This document shows positions 1 through 8,781 of a stretch of 64,000 nt of DNA, piece after piece. The notes under the pieces are model-generated. The model had not been told where the DNA came from and did no database searches. It was given only the letters and a program-made list of their open reading frames with translations. The first letter of the stretch is position 1. Each line of letters begins with the position of its first letter. The position numbers and the translations under genes are program-made. Where the stretch lies: assembly GCA_900107575.1 (NCBI GenBank), contig FNQX01000008.1, positions 62,001 through 126,000 on the forward strand. Direction: 5' to 3'. This DNA comes from Lachnospiraceae bacterium NK3A20 (lineage in GTDB: Bacteria > Bacillota > Clostridia > Lachnospirales > Lachnospiraceae).

Positions 1-193
1 TCACCAGTGCAGCCAGATATGAGGATGAGATACCCTGCTCCTCCGGTGTACTGCGTGGAAAGGGCTGCTCAATGGGGGATTTCAGATCACAGACGGGTTT
101 CTGGGGCAGGAAATCGACATGGCCCAGTTCGCCGGTTCTTCGATTCATCAGATCCCAGAACAGCTGGGCAAAAGCCAGATCCGGATTCGCCAT
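1..193 (-). CDS. Serine hydrolase (beta-lactamase-like), N-terminal fragment
   Basis: An open frame runs from an ATG at 193 to the left edge of the window with no stop, so only about the first 64 residues are visible. An AGGAGG-type ribosome binding site lies just upstream of the ATG. The fragment ends in the motif STPEEQGISSSYLAAL, which resembles the 'PEEQGI-S-S-L' region at the start of many class C beta-lactamase-related serine hydrolases, such as penicillin-binding-like esterases. The catalytic SxxK would lie outside the window and cannot be checked. No signal peptide is evident in the visible part. The family call rests on one motif and is moderate. Confidence 0.62.
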   Translation of the reverse strand, partial: MANPDLAFAQLFWDLMNRRTGELGHVDFLPQKPVCDLKSPIEQPFPRSTPEEQGISSSYLAALV

Positions 194-226
194 GGTATAT
201 CCTCCCTCCTGTTATTTGCTCTACCT

Positions 227-285
227 GTTACGGTCAGGATATTTGTTCAATACAGCCCGAAGCAAAAGCCCAGGGGCTTTGCTGC
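227..285. repeat. Short dispersed hairpin repeat, family D, copy 1
   Basis: This intergenic sequence matches 33799-33855 closely. The shared core reads TGTTCA-TACAGCCCGA, then a hairpin whose arms are GCAAAAGCCC and GGGCTTTGC, then TGC. It lies between the hexapeptide-protein gene and the serine hydrolase gene. I do not recognise the family. Confidence 0.6.
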
Positions 286-324
286 TCTTGGCATACCAAA
301 GTAGATATTCAGCAGGCATGTGAC

Positions 325-1017
325 TCAGTCCGTGACGCCGAAGTTGTCCATCTTGCCGATAACGTGGTCTCTGTCCTTGTAGATGTGGTTCTCGGGCACG
401 ACGCCTCTCACCATGGAGAGCGGGTAAACATTCGTGTGGCGGCCGATGACCGTGCCGGGATTCAGCACGCTGTTGCAGCCGATCTCCGTCCAGTCGCCCA
501 GCATGGCGCCCATCTTGCGAAGACCGGTCTCGCACTTCTCCTCACCGTCGCGGATGACGACGTTCGTGCGGTCGGATTTGATGTTGGACGTAATGGAACC
601 GGCGCCCATGTGCGCGTGGAAACCGAGGATGCTGTCACCGACATAGTTGTAATGCGGCACCTCGCAGTGGTTGAACAGGATGACATTTTTAAGCTCGCAG
701 GAGTTGCCGACTACCGTGCCCTTGCCGACAATCGCTTTGCCGCGGATGAAAGCACACTGACGCAGCTCCGCTCCCTGATCAATGATGCAGGGGCCCGCAA
801 TGTACGCGGAATCGAAAATGTGCGCGTCCTTCGCGACCCAGATATTCTCGCCGCGCTTCTCATATTGATCCTCCGGCAGGGTCTGCCCGAGCCTTATGAT
901 GAACTCCTCAATCCCGGAGAGCAGCTCCCAGGGATACTCTTTCGTCTGCATGAATTCGGCCGCAATGGTCTCATTACAGTCGAACAACTTCTCTACCGTA
1001 TAATCTTTGATCGCCAT
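325..1017 (-). CDS. Left-handed beta-helix (hexapeptide) protein, UDP-GlcNAc pyrophosphorylase-like
   Basis: This 230-residue protein has an ATG start at 1017 preceded by AGGAG. From about residue 60 onward it carries the short hydrophobic and glycine-spaced turns of a left-handed beta-helix, for example VAKDAHIFDSAYIAGPCIID and GKAIVGKGTVVGNSCELK. This resembles the C-terminal half of GlmU and related sugar-phosphate nucleotidylyl/acetyltransferases. The N-terminal nucleotidyltransferase Rossmann domain of full GlmU is absent, so it is probably an acyltransferase-type or scaffold protein, and its substrate cannot be told. A family A repeat lies 35 bp upstream of the start. Confidence 0.75.
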   Translation of the reverse strand: MAIKDYTVEKLFDCNETIAAEFMQTKEYPWELLSGIEEFIIRLGQTLPEDQYEKRGENIWVAKDAHIFDSAYIAGPCIIDQGAELRQCAFIRGKAIVGKGTVVGNSCELKNVILFNHCEVPHYNYVGDSILGFHAHMGAGSITSNIKSDRTNVVIRDGEEKCETGLRKMGAMLGDWTEIGCNSVLNPGTVIGRHTNVYPLSMVRGVVPENHIYKDRDHVIGKMDNFGVTD

Positions 1018-1051
1018 AGTATGCTCCTGTCAACGTTTCTTCATTCACTTT

Positions 1052-1213
1052 ATATTATCTATTCAGGACCGAATCTCGAAAATCAAAGATTTTCGAGATT
1101 CGGTCCTTCCGACGCGCTGCGCGCGTTGGCCAAAGAGAAATTCACATCGCCGACAGCCATGTGAACATGTCTGTCGATTCATAAATTTCTCTTTGCTGAA
1201 CAGATAAATAATA
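1052..1213. repeat. Structured repeat family A, copy 1 (terminal inverted repeats)
   Basis: The element is bounded by TATCTATTCAG on the left and CTGAACAGATA on the right, which are near-perfect inverted repeats. Inside, 1066-1105 forms a perfect 19-bp stem with a 3-nt loop. A second outer stem pairs AGAGAAATT with AATTTCTCT, with CACAT/ATGTG and GACAG/CTGTC inside it. The core CGCGCGTTGG with GGTCCTTCCGACGCGCTG is shared with copies at 5914-6099 and 52035-52185. It lies between the topB stop and the start of the hexapeptide gene, 35 bp from that start. Confidence 0.8.
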
Positions 1214-3358
1214 TCATGAATCCTTACTCGCGGAATGCTTTCTTTGCGCACCGGTGCTGCCTTTGTATTTGGTGTAAGTATACTTCGCCTTGAATTTCAT
1301 TGGCTTTGGATAGTACTGCGCGTCTCGCCTGTAGAGCTGGTTTAACAGCGCGCCGTTGTCCGACTGTTTCACGAGGTTCGTGCGGCGGGTGATGTAGTCG
1401 TCCAGCTTCTTCTGGTATTCCTCTTCGGAAGTGGTGCCTTCCGCGACCTGCGTCAGGCCCTTCTCCCAGCTCGCGGTCAGCTTCGGGTCGAGGAGCGGAC
1501 GGATCGACACATCGACCGCGTCGTAGATCATCTCCCCCAGCTGCGTCGGGGTGTAAATCTGCGTCTTCTTGTTCAGATTCAGATACTGATTGTCGACGAG
1601 CTTAGCGAGAATCCCGGCGCGCGTCGCGGATGTGCCGATACCGCTTCCCTTGATCTGTTCGCGCAGTTCCTCATTCTCGATGAACTGGCCGGCGTTCTCC
1701 ATGGTGAGGATCATGGAACCGGAGTTGTAGCGCTTGGGAGGTGTCGTCTCTCCCTCCCGGATCTCGTATCCCCTCGTCTGCAGCCGGTCGCCCTTTTTGA
1801 GTTGTCGGATAAATTTCTCGAGGGAGGGATCTTCCTCGCGTCCCTCATCGTCCCCGGATTCTCCCTTATCCTCCGCGGTCTCTGCCTGTTCCTTTTTTTT
1901 GAAAAAGGAATACTCGAGGCATTTGAGATATCCCCTGTCTTTGTTCACGCGCAGGGACGCAGAGAGAATCTCCGTCTTCACAGCTACCTGCAGCTGCATT
2001 CGGTCGTAGATGGCAGCAGGATAGAAAACAGACAGGAAGCGCCTTACGATCAGTTCGTACACCTTCTGATAGGTCGTAGGGAGTTTCGCCAGATTCTGAT
2101 AGCCCTGGCCTGTCGGAATGATCGCGTAGTGATCGGTGATCGCCTTGTCGTTCGTATATTTCGTCTTGGCGATCTTCTTCCAGGAGCCGCTCTCCGCAAT
2201 TTCCCGCACAAGGTCACGGTACAGCGGAAGGGAGCCAATCCCCTTGAGGTTCGTGTCGATCTCTTTGGCGACCGCCGTCGAGAGGACGCGCGCATCGGTT
2301 CTGGGGTAAGTGGTGAGCTTCGCCTCATACAGCGCCTGCGCGGCGTTCAGCGTCTCGTCGGGACTGATCTTGAAAAATCTCGAGCAGTCATTCTGAAGCT
2401 CCGCAAGATTATAGAGAAGAGGCGGATTCTTCGTTTCCTTTTTATGTGTGATGGAGTGGACGACGGCGGTATTGTCACCGTTCGAGGAATCTTCCAGATA
2501 AGAGATGAGTGCCTCTGCGTCCTTCTTCTCCTTGAAGCCGTTGTCCTTGTAGAGGAGGGGGGATTCATGGTAGCGCGACTTTGCCTGTACACTCCACTCG
2601 GCAGAAAAGGCGCCTTCGGGGGCCGCACCGGCGTCTTCTCCCATCGGGGAGAAACTGCCCATTACGCGGTAGAAAGGCGTCTTCTGGAAGGCGCGGATCT
2701 CCCGCTCCCTCTTGACTACAATGCCGAGGACGCAGGTCATGACGCGGCCGACCGCGATGACGCAGTGATCCATGCCGAGGAAATCACGGATGCCCCGTGC
2801 GTATTTGAGAGAGAGAGCGCGGGAGAAATTGATGCCCATGAGATAGTCTTCCTTCGCGCGAAGGTAGGCTGCCGCTCCCATGTTGTCGTATTCAGAATCG
2901 TCTTTGGCGGCCTTGATGCCGCGAATGATCTCCGCGTCCGTGAAAGAGTCGATCCAGACCCGGAGCTGTTTCTTGTCTCTGACACCTGCCTGGTTCGCCA
3001 CGAGGCGGTAGATATATTCGCCCTCGCGCCCGGAGTCCGTGCAGATATAGATGGTGTCGACGTCGGGACTTGTGAGGAGGCCCTTCACGATTTTGAACTG
3101 CTTCTTCACACCGGCGTCATTGATGACTTCGTATTTGTAGGTGTCCGGAATGAACGGAATCGTCGCAAGAGACCACCTTTTGTACTTCTCGTCGTAAGCA
3201 TCCGGATACGACATCGTCACCAGATGCCCGAAGCACCAGGTGACGATGGTATTCTGCGCCTCCTCATAGCCGTCGCGCCGCGTGAACTTGATGTGCAGCG
3301 CTTTGGCGAAGGATTCGGCAACACTGGGTTTTTCTGCGATAAATACTGTCTTTCCCAA
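1214..3358 (-). CDS. topB: DNA topoisomerase III (type IA)
   Basis: The 714-residue protein relaxes and decatenates DNA through a transient single-strand break. The N-terminal toprim domain starts with VFIAEKPSVAESFAKAL and contains DSGREGEYI. The catalytic tyrosine lies in TTYPRTDARVLS at about residue 355. A charged insert (KKKEQAETAEDKGESGDDEG) sits around residue 500. The usual C-terminal zinc-finger repeats seen in long topoisomerase I are absent, as expected for TopB. The start is TTG at 3358, 12 bp after the asd stop, and no in-frame ATG gives a better toprim start. It is the third gene of an apparent argH-asd-topB operon. Confidence 0.95.
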   Translation of the reverse strand: MGKTVFIAEKPSVAESFAKALHIKFTRRDGYEEAQNTIVTWCFGHLVTMSYPDAYDEKYKRWSLATIPFIPDTYKYEVINDAGVKKQFKIVKGLLTSPDVDTIYICTDSGREGEYIYRLVANQAGVRDKKQLRVWIDSFTDAEIIRGIKAAKDDSEYDNMGAAAYLRAKEDYLMGINFSRALSLKYARGIRDFLGMDHCVIAVGRVMTCVLGIVVKREREIRAFQKTPFYRVMGSFSPMGEDAGAAPEGAFSAEWSVQAKSRYHESPLLYKDNGFKEKKDAEALISYLEDSSNGDNTAVVHSITHKKETKNPPLLYNLAELQNDCSRFFKISPDETLNAAQALYEAKLTTYPRTDARVLSTAVAKEIDTNLKGIGSLPLYRDLVREIAESGSWKKIAKTKYTNDKAITDHYAIIPTGQGYQNLAKLPTTYQKVYELIVRRFLSVFYPAAIYDRMQLQVAVKTEILSASLRVNKDRGYLKCLEYSFFKKKEQAETAEDKGESGDDEGREEDPSLEKFIRQLKKGDRLQTRGYEIREGETTPPKRYNSGSMILTMENAGQFIENEELREQIKGSGIGTSATRAGILAKLVDNQYLNLNKKTQIYTPTQLGEMIYDAVDVSIRPLLDPKLTASWEKGLTQVAEGTTSEEEYQKKLDDYITRRTNLVKQSDNGALLNQLYRRDAQYYPKPMKFKAKYTYTKYKGSTGAQRKHSASKDS

Positions 3359-3370
3359 ATCTCTTGTAAC

Positions 3371-4453
3371 TCACTTCTTCTGAATGTATTTCTGCGCGGT
3401 CAGAAGTTCGGCGCACTCCACGGCACCACCCGCGGCGCCGCGCATGGTGTTGTGGGCAAGGCCGACGAACTTCCAGTCGTAGATGCTGTCCCTGCGCAGG
3501 CGTCCGATCGAAACGCCCATGCCATTCTCATAGTATACATCCTTTGTGACCTGAGGGCGGTCATCCTCTTCGCAGTACTGGATGAATTGCTTCGGTGCGG
3601 AAGGAAGGCCGAGCTGCTGCGGCAGTCCGCCAAAGTTCACGAGCTTCTCTACGAGCTCTTCCTTCGAGGGGTTCTCTTTGAATTTCACGAATACCGTTGC
3701 CGTGTGTCCATACAGCACCGGGATGCGGATGCACTGGCAGGAGATCTTCGGGGAATCCGCCTTCACGATCTTGCCGTCTTCGATGTGACCAAAGATCTTC
3801 AGAGGCTCCTGTTCCGATTTCTCCTCCTCCCCGGAGATGTAAGGGATGACATTGCCGTTCATCTCGGGCCAGTCGCGGAATGTCTTGCCGGCGCCGGAAA
3901 TCGCCTGATAGGTGGAGGCGATCACCTCTATTGGCCCGTACTCCTTCCACGCGGCGAGTGCGGGCGTGTAAGCCTGAATGGAGCAGTTGGGCTTCACCGC
4001 AATGAACCCTCTTGTGGTACCCAGTCTCTTTTTCTGATATTCAATGATGTCCGTGTGCTCCGGATTGATTTCCGGGATGATCATCGGCACATCGGGCGTC
4101 CAGCGGTGTGCGCTGTTGTTCGAGACAACGGGCGTCTCCGTCTTCGCATAGGCTTCCTCAATCGCGCGGATCTCATCCTTGGACATGTTGACGGCAGAGA
4201 GGATGAAATCGACATCATCCGCGACGCCGTGGATGTCATTGATATCCTGGATCCGGATATTCTTCACATTCTCCGGAACGGGCTCGTCCAGCTTCCATCT
4301 GCCGTCGACCGCTTCCTCATAGGTCTTGCCGGCGCTGCGGGGGCTGGCCGCAATTCTTGCCACTTCAAACCAGGGGTGATTCTCCAGGATCTGGATGAAT
4401 CTCTGTCCCACCATTCCTGTACCGCCAAGGATGCCTACACGTAATTTCTCCAT
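3371..4453 (-). CDS. asd: Aspartate-semialdehyde dehydrogenase
   Basis: This 360-residue enzyme reduces aspartyl-4-phosphate to aspartate semialdehyde, the branch point to lysine, diaminopimelate, threonine and methionine. The NADP-binding motif GILGGTGMVGQRF is at residues 8-20. The catalytic cysteine is in VKPNCSIQAYTP at about residue 156. The length and the N-terminal motif match the longer archaeal/fungal-type Asd that is common in Clostridia. The ATG at 4453 follows GAGGAG. argH is 38 bp upstream and topB 12 bp downstream, so the three are probably cotranscribed. Confidence 0.95.
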   Translation of the reverse strand: MEKLRVGILGGTGMVGQRFIQILENHPWFEVARIAASPRSAGKTYEEAVDGRWKLDEPVPENVKNIRIQDINDIHGVADDVDFILSAVNMSKDEIRAIEEAYAKTETPVVSNNSAHRWTPDVPMIIPEINPEHTDIIEYQKKRLGTTRGFIAVKPNCSIQAYTPALAAWKEYGPIEVIASTYQAISGAGKTFRDWPEMNGNVIPYISGEEEKSEQEPLKIFGHIEDGKIVKADSPKISCQCIRIPVLYGHTATVFVKFKENPSKEELVEKLVNFGGLPQQLGLPSAPKQFIQYCEEDDRPQVTKDVYYENGMGVSIGRLRRDSIYDWKFVGLAHNTMRGAAGGAVECAELLTAQKYIQKK

Positions 4454-4491
4454 AATCTTCTCTCCTCACTTTGACCGCCCGTGGGCGGGTG

Positions 4492-5880
4492 TTATCTTTT
4501 TATTTCCTCAGTCAGCCAATTCTTTGCCTCTTCGATCTCCTGCCGCATCGCCTCTTTCCCGGGCGCGCCGATTGTGTTGCGCTTCTCGACGCAGGTGCGC
4601 AGCGAAATGGCATCGTACACGTCCCGGTCGAAGGCCGGACTGAATTCATGGAATTCATCGAGCGTCAGCATGTCGAGACTCTTCTTCTCTTTGATGCAGT
4701 ACAGAACGAGCTGTCCGATGATGCCGTGCGCGTCGCGGAACGGAATGCCCTTGCCCACGAGGTAGTCGGCGGCGTCCGTCGCGTTCGTGAATCCATGCTT
4801 TGCGGAGGCCTCCATGACATCCCGGTTGAATTTCATGGACTCGATCATCCCGGCCATCAGCTGGATGCAGCCGGCTACCGTATCAGCGGCATCGAAGGCC
4901 GGCTCCTTATCTTCCTGCATATCTTTGTCATAGGCAAGGGGAATGCCCTTCATGACCGTGAGAAGACTCATAAGATCCCCATACACGCGTCCCGTCTTGC
5001 CTCGGATCAGCTCGGCCACATCCGGGTTCTTCTTCTGCGGCATGATGGAGCTCCCCGTGGAGTAGGCATCGTCCAACTCGACAAAGCGGTACTCATCGGA
5101 ATTCCAGATGATGATCTCTTCCGAAAGGCGCGATAAGTGCAGCTGGATGAGTGCGAGGTCGTTCAGGAATTCCACGAGATAATCCCTGTCGGATACGGCA
5201 TCCATGCTGTTGGCGCAGGGCCGATCAAACCCAAGCTCTTTTGCGGTGTACTCCCGGTCCAGGGGATAGGTCGTTCCGGCCAGTGCACCGGCGCCAAGCG
5301 GGGACTCATTCATCCGCTTCCTCGTATCGGCAAGGCGCGTGATGTCCCTTCGGAACATTTCGAAGTAAGCGCCGAAATGGTGAGCCAGTGTCACGGGCTG
5401 CGCCTTCTGCAGATGGGTGAATCCCGGCATGTAGGTTGTCACATTCTCCTGCATGATGCCAAGGATCACTTCCTCGAGGTGCAGAAGGTGGTGCCGGATC
5501 TCGTCCGTTTCATTTCGTGTCCAGAGCCGCATGTCGAGCGCAACCTGATCGTTCCTGGAGCGGCCCGTATGCAGGCGTTTGCCATCGTCGCCGATCCTGC
5601 GGATCAGCTCCGCTTCCACGAAGCTGTGGATGTCCTCGACATCCGTCGTGATCGAAAGCTTCCCTGCTTCAATATCATGATAGATGGAGTCAAGCCCTTC
5701 TTCGATGCGTGTCGTCTCTTCCTCAGAGAGAATTCCCTGTCGTCCCAGCATCCTTGCATGGACGCGGGAGCCCTCGATATCCTCTCTCCATAATCTGTGA
5801 TCAAAGTGAATGGAATCGCCGAGCTCCTTGAACAGAGCGTTGGTGTCCTTCGTGAATCTGCCACCCCAGAGCTGTGCCAT
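4492..5880 (-). CDS. argH: Argininosuccinate lyase
   Basis: This 462-residue enzyme splits argininosuccinate into arginine and fumarate, the last step of arginine synthesis. It begins with the family N terminus AQLWGGRFTKDTN and carries the fumarase/aspartase superfamily signature GSSIMPQKKNPD near residue 280. The conserved HTGRSRNDQVALDMRLW segment lies near residue 105. The ATG at 5880 is preceded by AAAGGGAG. It is the first gene of the run argH-asd-topB, and a family A element lies 34 bp upstream of its start. No argG is in the window. Confidence 0.96.
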   Translation of the reverse strand: MAQLWGGRFTKDTNALFKELGDSIHFDHRLWREDIEGSRVHARMLGRQGILSEEETTRIEEGLDSIYHDIEAGKLSITTDVEDIHSFVEAELIRRIGDDGKRLHTGRSRNDQVALDMRLWTRNETDEIRHHLLHLEEVILGIMQENVTTYMPGFTHLQKAQPVTLAHHFGAYFEMFRRDITRLADTRKRMNESPLGAGALAGTTYPLDREYTAKELGFDRPCANSMDAVSDRDYLVEFLNDLALIQLHLSRLSEEIIIWNSDEYRFVELDDAYSTGSSIMPQKKNPDVAELIRGKTGRVYGDLMSLLTVMKGIPLAYDKDMQEDKEPAFDAADTVAGCIQLMAGMIESMKFNRDVMEASAKHGFTNATDAADYLVGKGIPFRDAHGIIGQLVLYCIKEKKSLDMLTLDEFHEFSPAFDRDVYDAISLRTCVEKRNTIGAPGKEAMRQEIEEAKNWLTEEIKR

Positions 5881-5913
5881 GATCTCCCTTTCATTGATAA
5901 ATAATATGGATAC

Positions 5914-6099
5914 GTATCTATTCAGAACCCATCTCGAAAATCTTCGATTTAAAAGCCGAAGGCTTTTTTCGATGGAGGTTCTTCCGACGCGCTACGCACT
6001 GTACCCCGGAAGGGGTATGGGCACAAGCTCAATTCACATCGCACAGAGCCGTGTAAACACGTCTGTCTGCTCATGAATTCCGCTGTTCTGAACAGATAC
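5914..6099. repeat. Structured repeat family A, copy 2
   Basis: The bounding inverted repeats are GTATCTATTCAGAAC and GTTCTGAACAGATAC. It shares CTCGAAAATCTTCGAT, CTTCCGACGCGCTACG and the TCACATCGCA...GTGTAAACACGTCTGTCTGCTCA blocks with the other copies. It has an extra hairpin, AAAAGCCGAAGGCTTTTT, and a small GC-rich insertion around 6001-6025. It fills the space between argH and the tRNA-Thr terminator, and its left end is 34 bp from the argH start. Confidence 0.8.
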
Positions 6100-6134
6100 A
6101 AAAAATGGGCAGAACCGCATTGCAGTTCTGCCCG
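6100..6134 (-). terminator. Rho-independent terminator of tRNA-Thr
   Basis: On the minus strand a stem GGGCAGAAC / GTTCTGCCC with a short loop is followed by ATTTTTTGT, directly after the tRNA 3' end. Confidence 0.85.
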
Positions 6135-6138
6135 GAAA

Positions 6139-6211
6139 AGCTGGAAATGGGACTCGAACCCACGACCTACTGATTACGAATCAGTTGCGCTACCAACTGC
6201 GCCATTCCAGC
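6139..6211 (-). tRNA. tRNA-Thr, anticodon CGU
   Basis: A 73-nt tRNA cloverleaf reads on the minus strand. The acceptor arms are GCTGGAA and TTCCAGC. The D-arm is GCGCAGTTGGTAGCGC, the anticodon arm ACTGA-TTCGTAA-TCAGT (anticodon CGT, reading ACG), and the T-arm GTGGGTTCGAGTCCCAT. CCA is not encoded. A near-consensus promoter lies upstream and a terminator directly downstream, so it is an independent transcription unit. Confidence 0.95.
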
Positions 6212-6269
6212 ATATGTCTGCGACTGAAAGAATACGGCAAAAAAGATATCAATTTCAGACGCAAACATG

Positions 6270-6298
6270 ATTATACAGGCAGGTGCTTTTTTTGACAA
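6270..6298 (-). promoter_or_regulatory. Promoter of tRNA-Thr
   Basis: The minus strand reads TTGTCA, 17 nt, TATAAT, a near-consensus sigma-70/SigA promoter, about 60 nt upstream of the tRNA 5' end. Confidence 0.85.
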
Positions 6299-6327
6299 GG
6301 GTAATTTTCATCCACGGGAAGAAAAAG

Positions 6328-7566
6328 TTAACCTAGCCTGTGGATGAAGAGTCCGGATAAGAGCTTGGGCTCGAACCAGGTGCTCTTGGGTGGCATGAGC
6401 CTTCCGGCGTCCGCCACGGCGAACAGCTCACGGATGTCTGTGGGGTACATCGCAAAGGCTACGCCCCCACACGCATCGGCGCGCTTCTCCAGTTCATCCA
6501 GGCCGCGGATTCCGCCGACGAATTCGATCTTCGGATCAGTCCTCGGATCGTTGATGTGGAACAGCGGCCCCAGCACGTTGTGCTGCAGGATGGAAACATC
6601 CAGGCCATCCACCGGGTCTCCTGACTTGATGCCGTTTCGCGCGGTCAGAAGGTACCAGTTGTGATCCAGGTACATGCCGATCTCTCCCTTGACGGTGGGC
6701 TTTGCCTGATTTCTGTGGTACGGTATACAATTGAAATGCCGTTTAATGGAGAGGAGGATGTCATTTTTGTCCAGCTCGCCGATGTCCGTTACGACGCGGT
6801 TGTAGTCGAGGATCTCGAGCTCATCCTCCGGGAACAGCACCGAGAGGAAATAGTTGAACTCCGCATCCTTATCATACCCCGGATTCTCTTCCCGCCTCTT
6901 GAGTCCTACCTTCACCGCGGAGGCGCAGCGGTGGTGTCCGTCTGCGATGTAGATGCTGCTGATCCCTGCAAACGCAGTGTGAATGGCGTCGATGTCTTCT
7001 GCCCTGTCAATGACCCAGACACGGTTTCGCACGTCACCATCCGAGATAAAATCACAGACAGGCTCGCCGCCTGTTGTTTTCTCTGTAACTGCATCAATCG
7101 CGGCGTTGTTGCGGTACGCGAGGAAGATCGGCCCCGTCTGCGCGTTGCAGGTGTCCACATGGCGGATCCGGTCCCGCTCCTTGGCTTCGACGGTATTCTC
7201 GTGCTTCCTGATCACGGAATGCAGATAGTCGTCGATGGAGGCGCAGGCGACAATGCCGGTCTGCGTCCTGCCCCGCCAGGTCTGCTGATAGATGTAGTAG
7301 CACGACGCATCATCCTGGACGAAATCCCCGTCCGCGATCCTCTGTTCCAACAGCTCCTTCGCCTTGTCGTACACACGCGGATCATAGGTGTCGACATCGT
7401 CAGGGAACTGGGACTCCGCGCGGTCGATCGCAAGGAAGCTGCCCGGATGCGCCTCTACATAAGCCTTCGCTTCCTGCCTTGAATAGACATCGTACGGAAG
7501 CGCCGCAATCGTTGCTTCTTCTCCCTTTTTCGGCCGGAATGCACGGAACGGTCTGATCTCTGCCAT
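6328..7566 (-). CDS. DUF1015 family protein in the serine cluster
   Basis: This 412-residue protein matches the DUF1015 family pattern: an N terminus IRPFRAFRPKKGEEATIAALPYDV and the central motif YIADGHHRCASAVK near residue 215. The function is not established to my knowledge. It is the last gene of serC-serA-DUF1015, 29 bp after serA, and no serB-type phosphatase gene is present. The DGHHR motif is reminiscent of the DGH-R motif of ParB/sulfiredoxin-fold proteins, some of which are serine kinases. A link to phosphoserine chemistry is an inference from context. There is no signal peptide or membrane segment, so it is predicted cytosolic. Confidence 0.85.
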   Translation of the reverse strand: MAEIRPFRAFRPKKGEEATIAALPYDVYSRQEAKAYVEAHPGSFLAIDRAESQFPDDVDTYDPRVYDKAKELLEQRIADGDFVQDDASCYYIYQQTWRGRTQTGIVACASIDDYLHSVIRKHENTVEAKERDRIRHVDTCNAQTGPIFLAYRNNAAIDAVTEKTTGGEPVCDFISDGDVRNRVWVIDRAEDIDAIHTAFAGISSIYIADGHHRCASAVKVGLKRREENPGYDKDAEFNYFLSVLFPEDELEILDYNRVVTDIGELDKNDILLSIKRHFNCIPYHRNQAKPTVKGEIGMYLDHNWYLLTARNGIKSGDPVDGLDVSILQHNVLGPLFHINDPRTDPKIEFVGGIRGLDELEKRADACGGVAFAMYPTDIRELFAVADAGRLMPPKSTWFEPKLLSGLFIHRLG

Positions 7567-7595
7567 AGCTGTCGTTATCCTTCCTTTAATTACCT

Positions 7596-8759
7596 TTACT
7601 TGATCTTCCTTGCGCGGAATACGCCGTCGATGGCGGTGAGCTTGCCAATGACATCGGCAGGCACCGGAGAATCCACGTCGATGACGGTATAGGCAACATC
7701 GCCCTTCGACTTGTTGCTCATCTCGGAAATGTTGATGCCGTCATCGCCCAGCACCGTTGTGAACTGGGTGATCATGTTGGCAATATTCCTGTGGAATACG
7801 CCGACTCTTCCCGCGTGCCGACAGATGCCAACATCCATGGAAGGATAGTTGACGGAGTGAATAATGTTGCCGTTCTCCAGATAGTCTTTGAGCTCATCGG
7901 CTGCCATAATCGCGCAGTTCGTCTCCGACTCTTCCGTGGAAGCGCCCAGGTGCGGTGTCGTAATGCAGCCCCTGTGGCCTGCGACAATCGGGTTCGGGAA
8001 ATCAGAGACATAGCGGCGCACTTTGCCATCGTCAATCGCTGCGATCATCGCCTTCTCGTCCACGAGGACGTCGCGCGCCATGTTGATGACGATGACGCCG
8101 GGCTTGAACAGGTCGATCGCTTCCTTGTTGATATAGCCTTTTGTGCTCTCCATCGCGGGTACGTGGATTGTAATGATGTCGCAGTTTCTGTAGATTTCAT
8201 TGATGTCGGTGACGTGAGTCACCTTGCGGGAGAGGTGCCATGCGCTGTCGACGCCGACGTACGGATCGTATCCGTACACGTCCATTCCCATGTAAACCGC
8301 AGCATTGGCAACCTTCACGCCGATGGCGCCAAGGCCGATGATGCCGAGCTTCTTGTCCTGAATCTCCGTGCCTGCGAACTGTTTCTTCTGTTTCTCCACA
8401 TCGGAGACAATGTCGGGGTTGTTCCAGTTGGAGCGCACCCAGTCGATGCCCTCGACGATGTCACGGCTCGCGAGGAGCATGCCGGCAATGGCGAGCTCCT
8501 TGACACCGTTCGCGTTGGCGCCCGGCGTGTTGAATACGACAACGCCCCTTTGCGCGAGCGCATCCAGCGGGATGTTGTTGACGCCGGCTCCGGCTCTTGC
8601 GACCGCGAGGAGATTATCGGAGAACTGCATGTCGTGCATCTTCGCACTGCGCACGAGAATGCCCTCCGCCTCATCAAGGTTGTCGGTTTTTACGAAATTA
8701 TCCCCCAGTCGCTCCAGTCCCACCTCGGCGATATTGTTTAACGTAGCATATCGGAACAT
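7596..8759 (-). CDS. serA: D-3-phosphoglycerate dehydrogenase
   Basis: This 387-residue protein catalyses the first step of serine synthesis, 3-phosphoglycerate to 3-phosphohydroxypyruvate with NAD. The Rossmann motif KLGIIGLGAIGVKVANAA is near residue 145. The substrate/catalytic region NMARDVLVDE and the histidine in TPHLGASTEESE are present. The last ~70 residues look like an ACT domain (VAYTVIDVDSPVPADVIGKL), which usually senses serine. The ATG at 8759 follows GGGGAGG; the frame is open for 32 codons further upstream but overlaps serC and has no family similarity. serC ends 22 bp upstream. Confidence 0.94.
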   Translation of the reverse strand: MFRYATLNNIAEVGLERLGDNFVKTDNLDEAEGILVRSAKMHDMQFSDNLLAVARAGAGVNNIPLDALAQRGVVVFNTPGANANGVKELAIAGMLLASRDIVEGIDWVRSNWNNPDIVSDVEKQKKQFAGTEIQDKKLGIIGLGAIGVKVANAAVYMGMDVYGYDPYVGVDSAWHLSRKVTHVTDINEIYRNCDIITIHVPAMESTKGYINKEAIDLFKPGVIVINMARDVLVDEKAMIAAIDDGKVRRYVSDFPNPIVAGHRGCITTPHLGASTEESETNCAIMAADELKDYLENGNIIHSVNYPSMDVGICRHAGRVGVFHRNIANMITQFTTVLGDDGINISEMSNKSKGDVAYTVIDVDSPVPADVIGKLTAIDGVFRARKIK

Positions 8760-8781
8760 CTCTCTGCCCTCCCCTGCGGCT

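Noticed and set aside
1802-4444. Long open frame on the plus strand (~880 codons) opposite topB and asd
   Set aside because: It is antisense to two clear genes, has no start context or protein family features, and reflects GC-rich third positions.
6328-6345. Terminator spanning the DUF1015 stop (CATCCAC...GTGGATG)
   Set aside because: The stem includes the stop codon, the loop is long and the T-run lies inside the loop, so it was not called.
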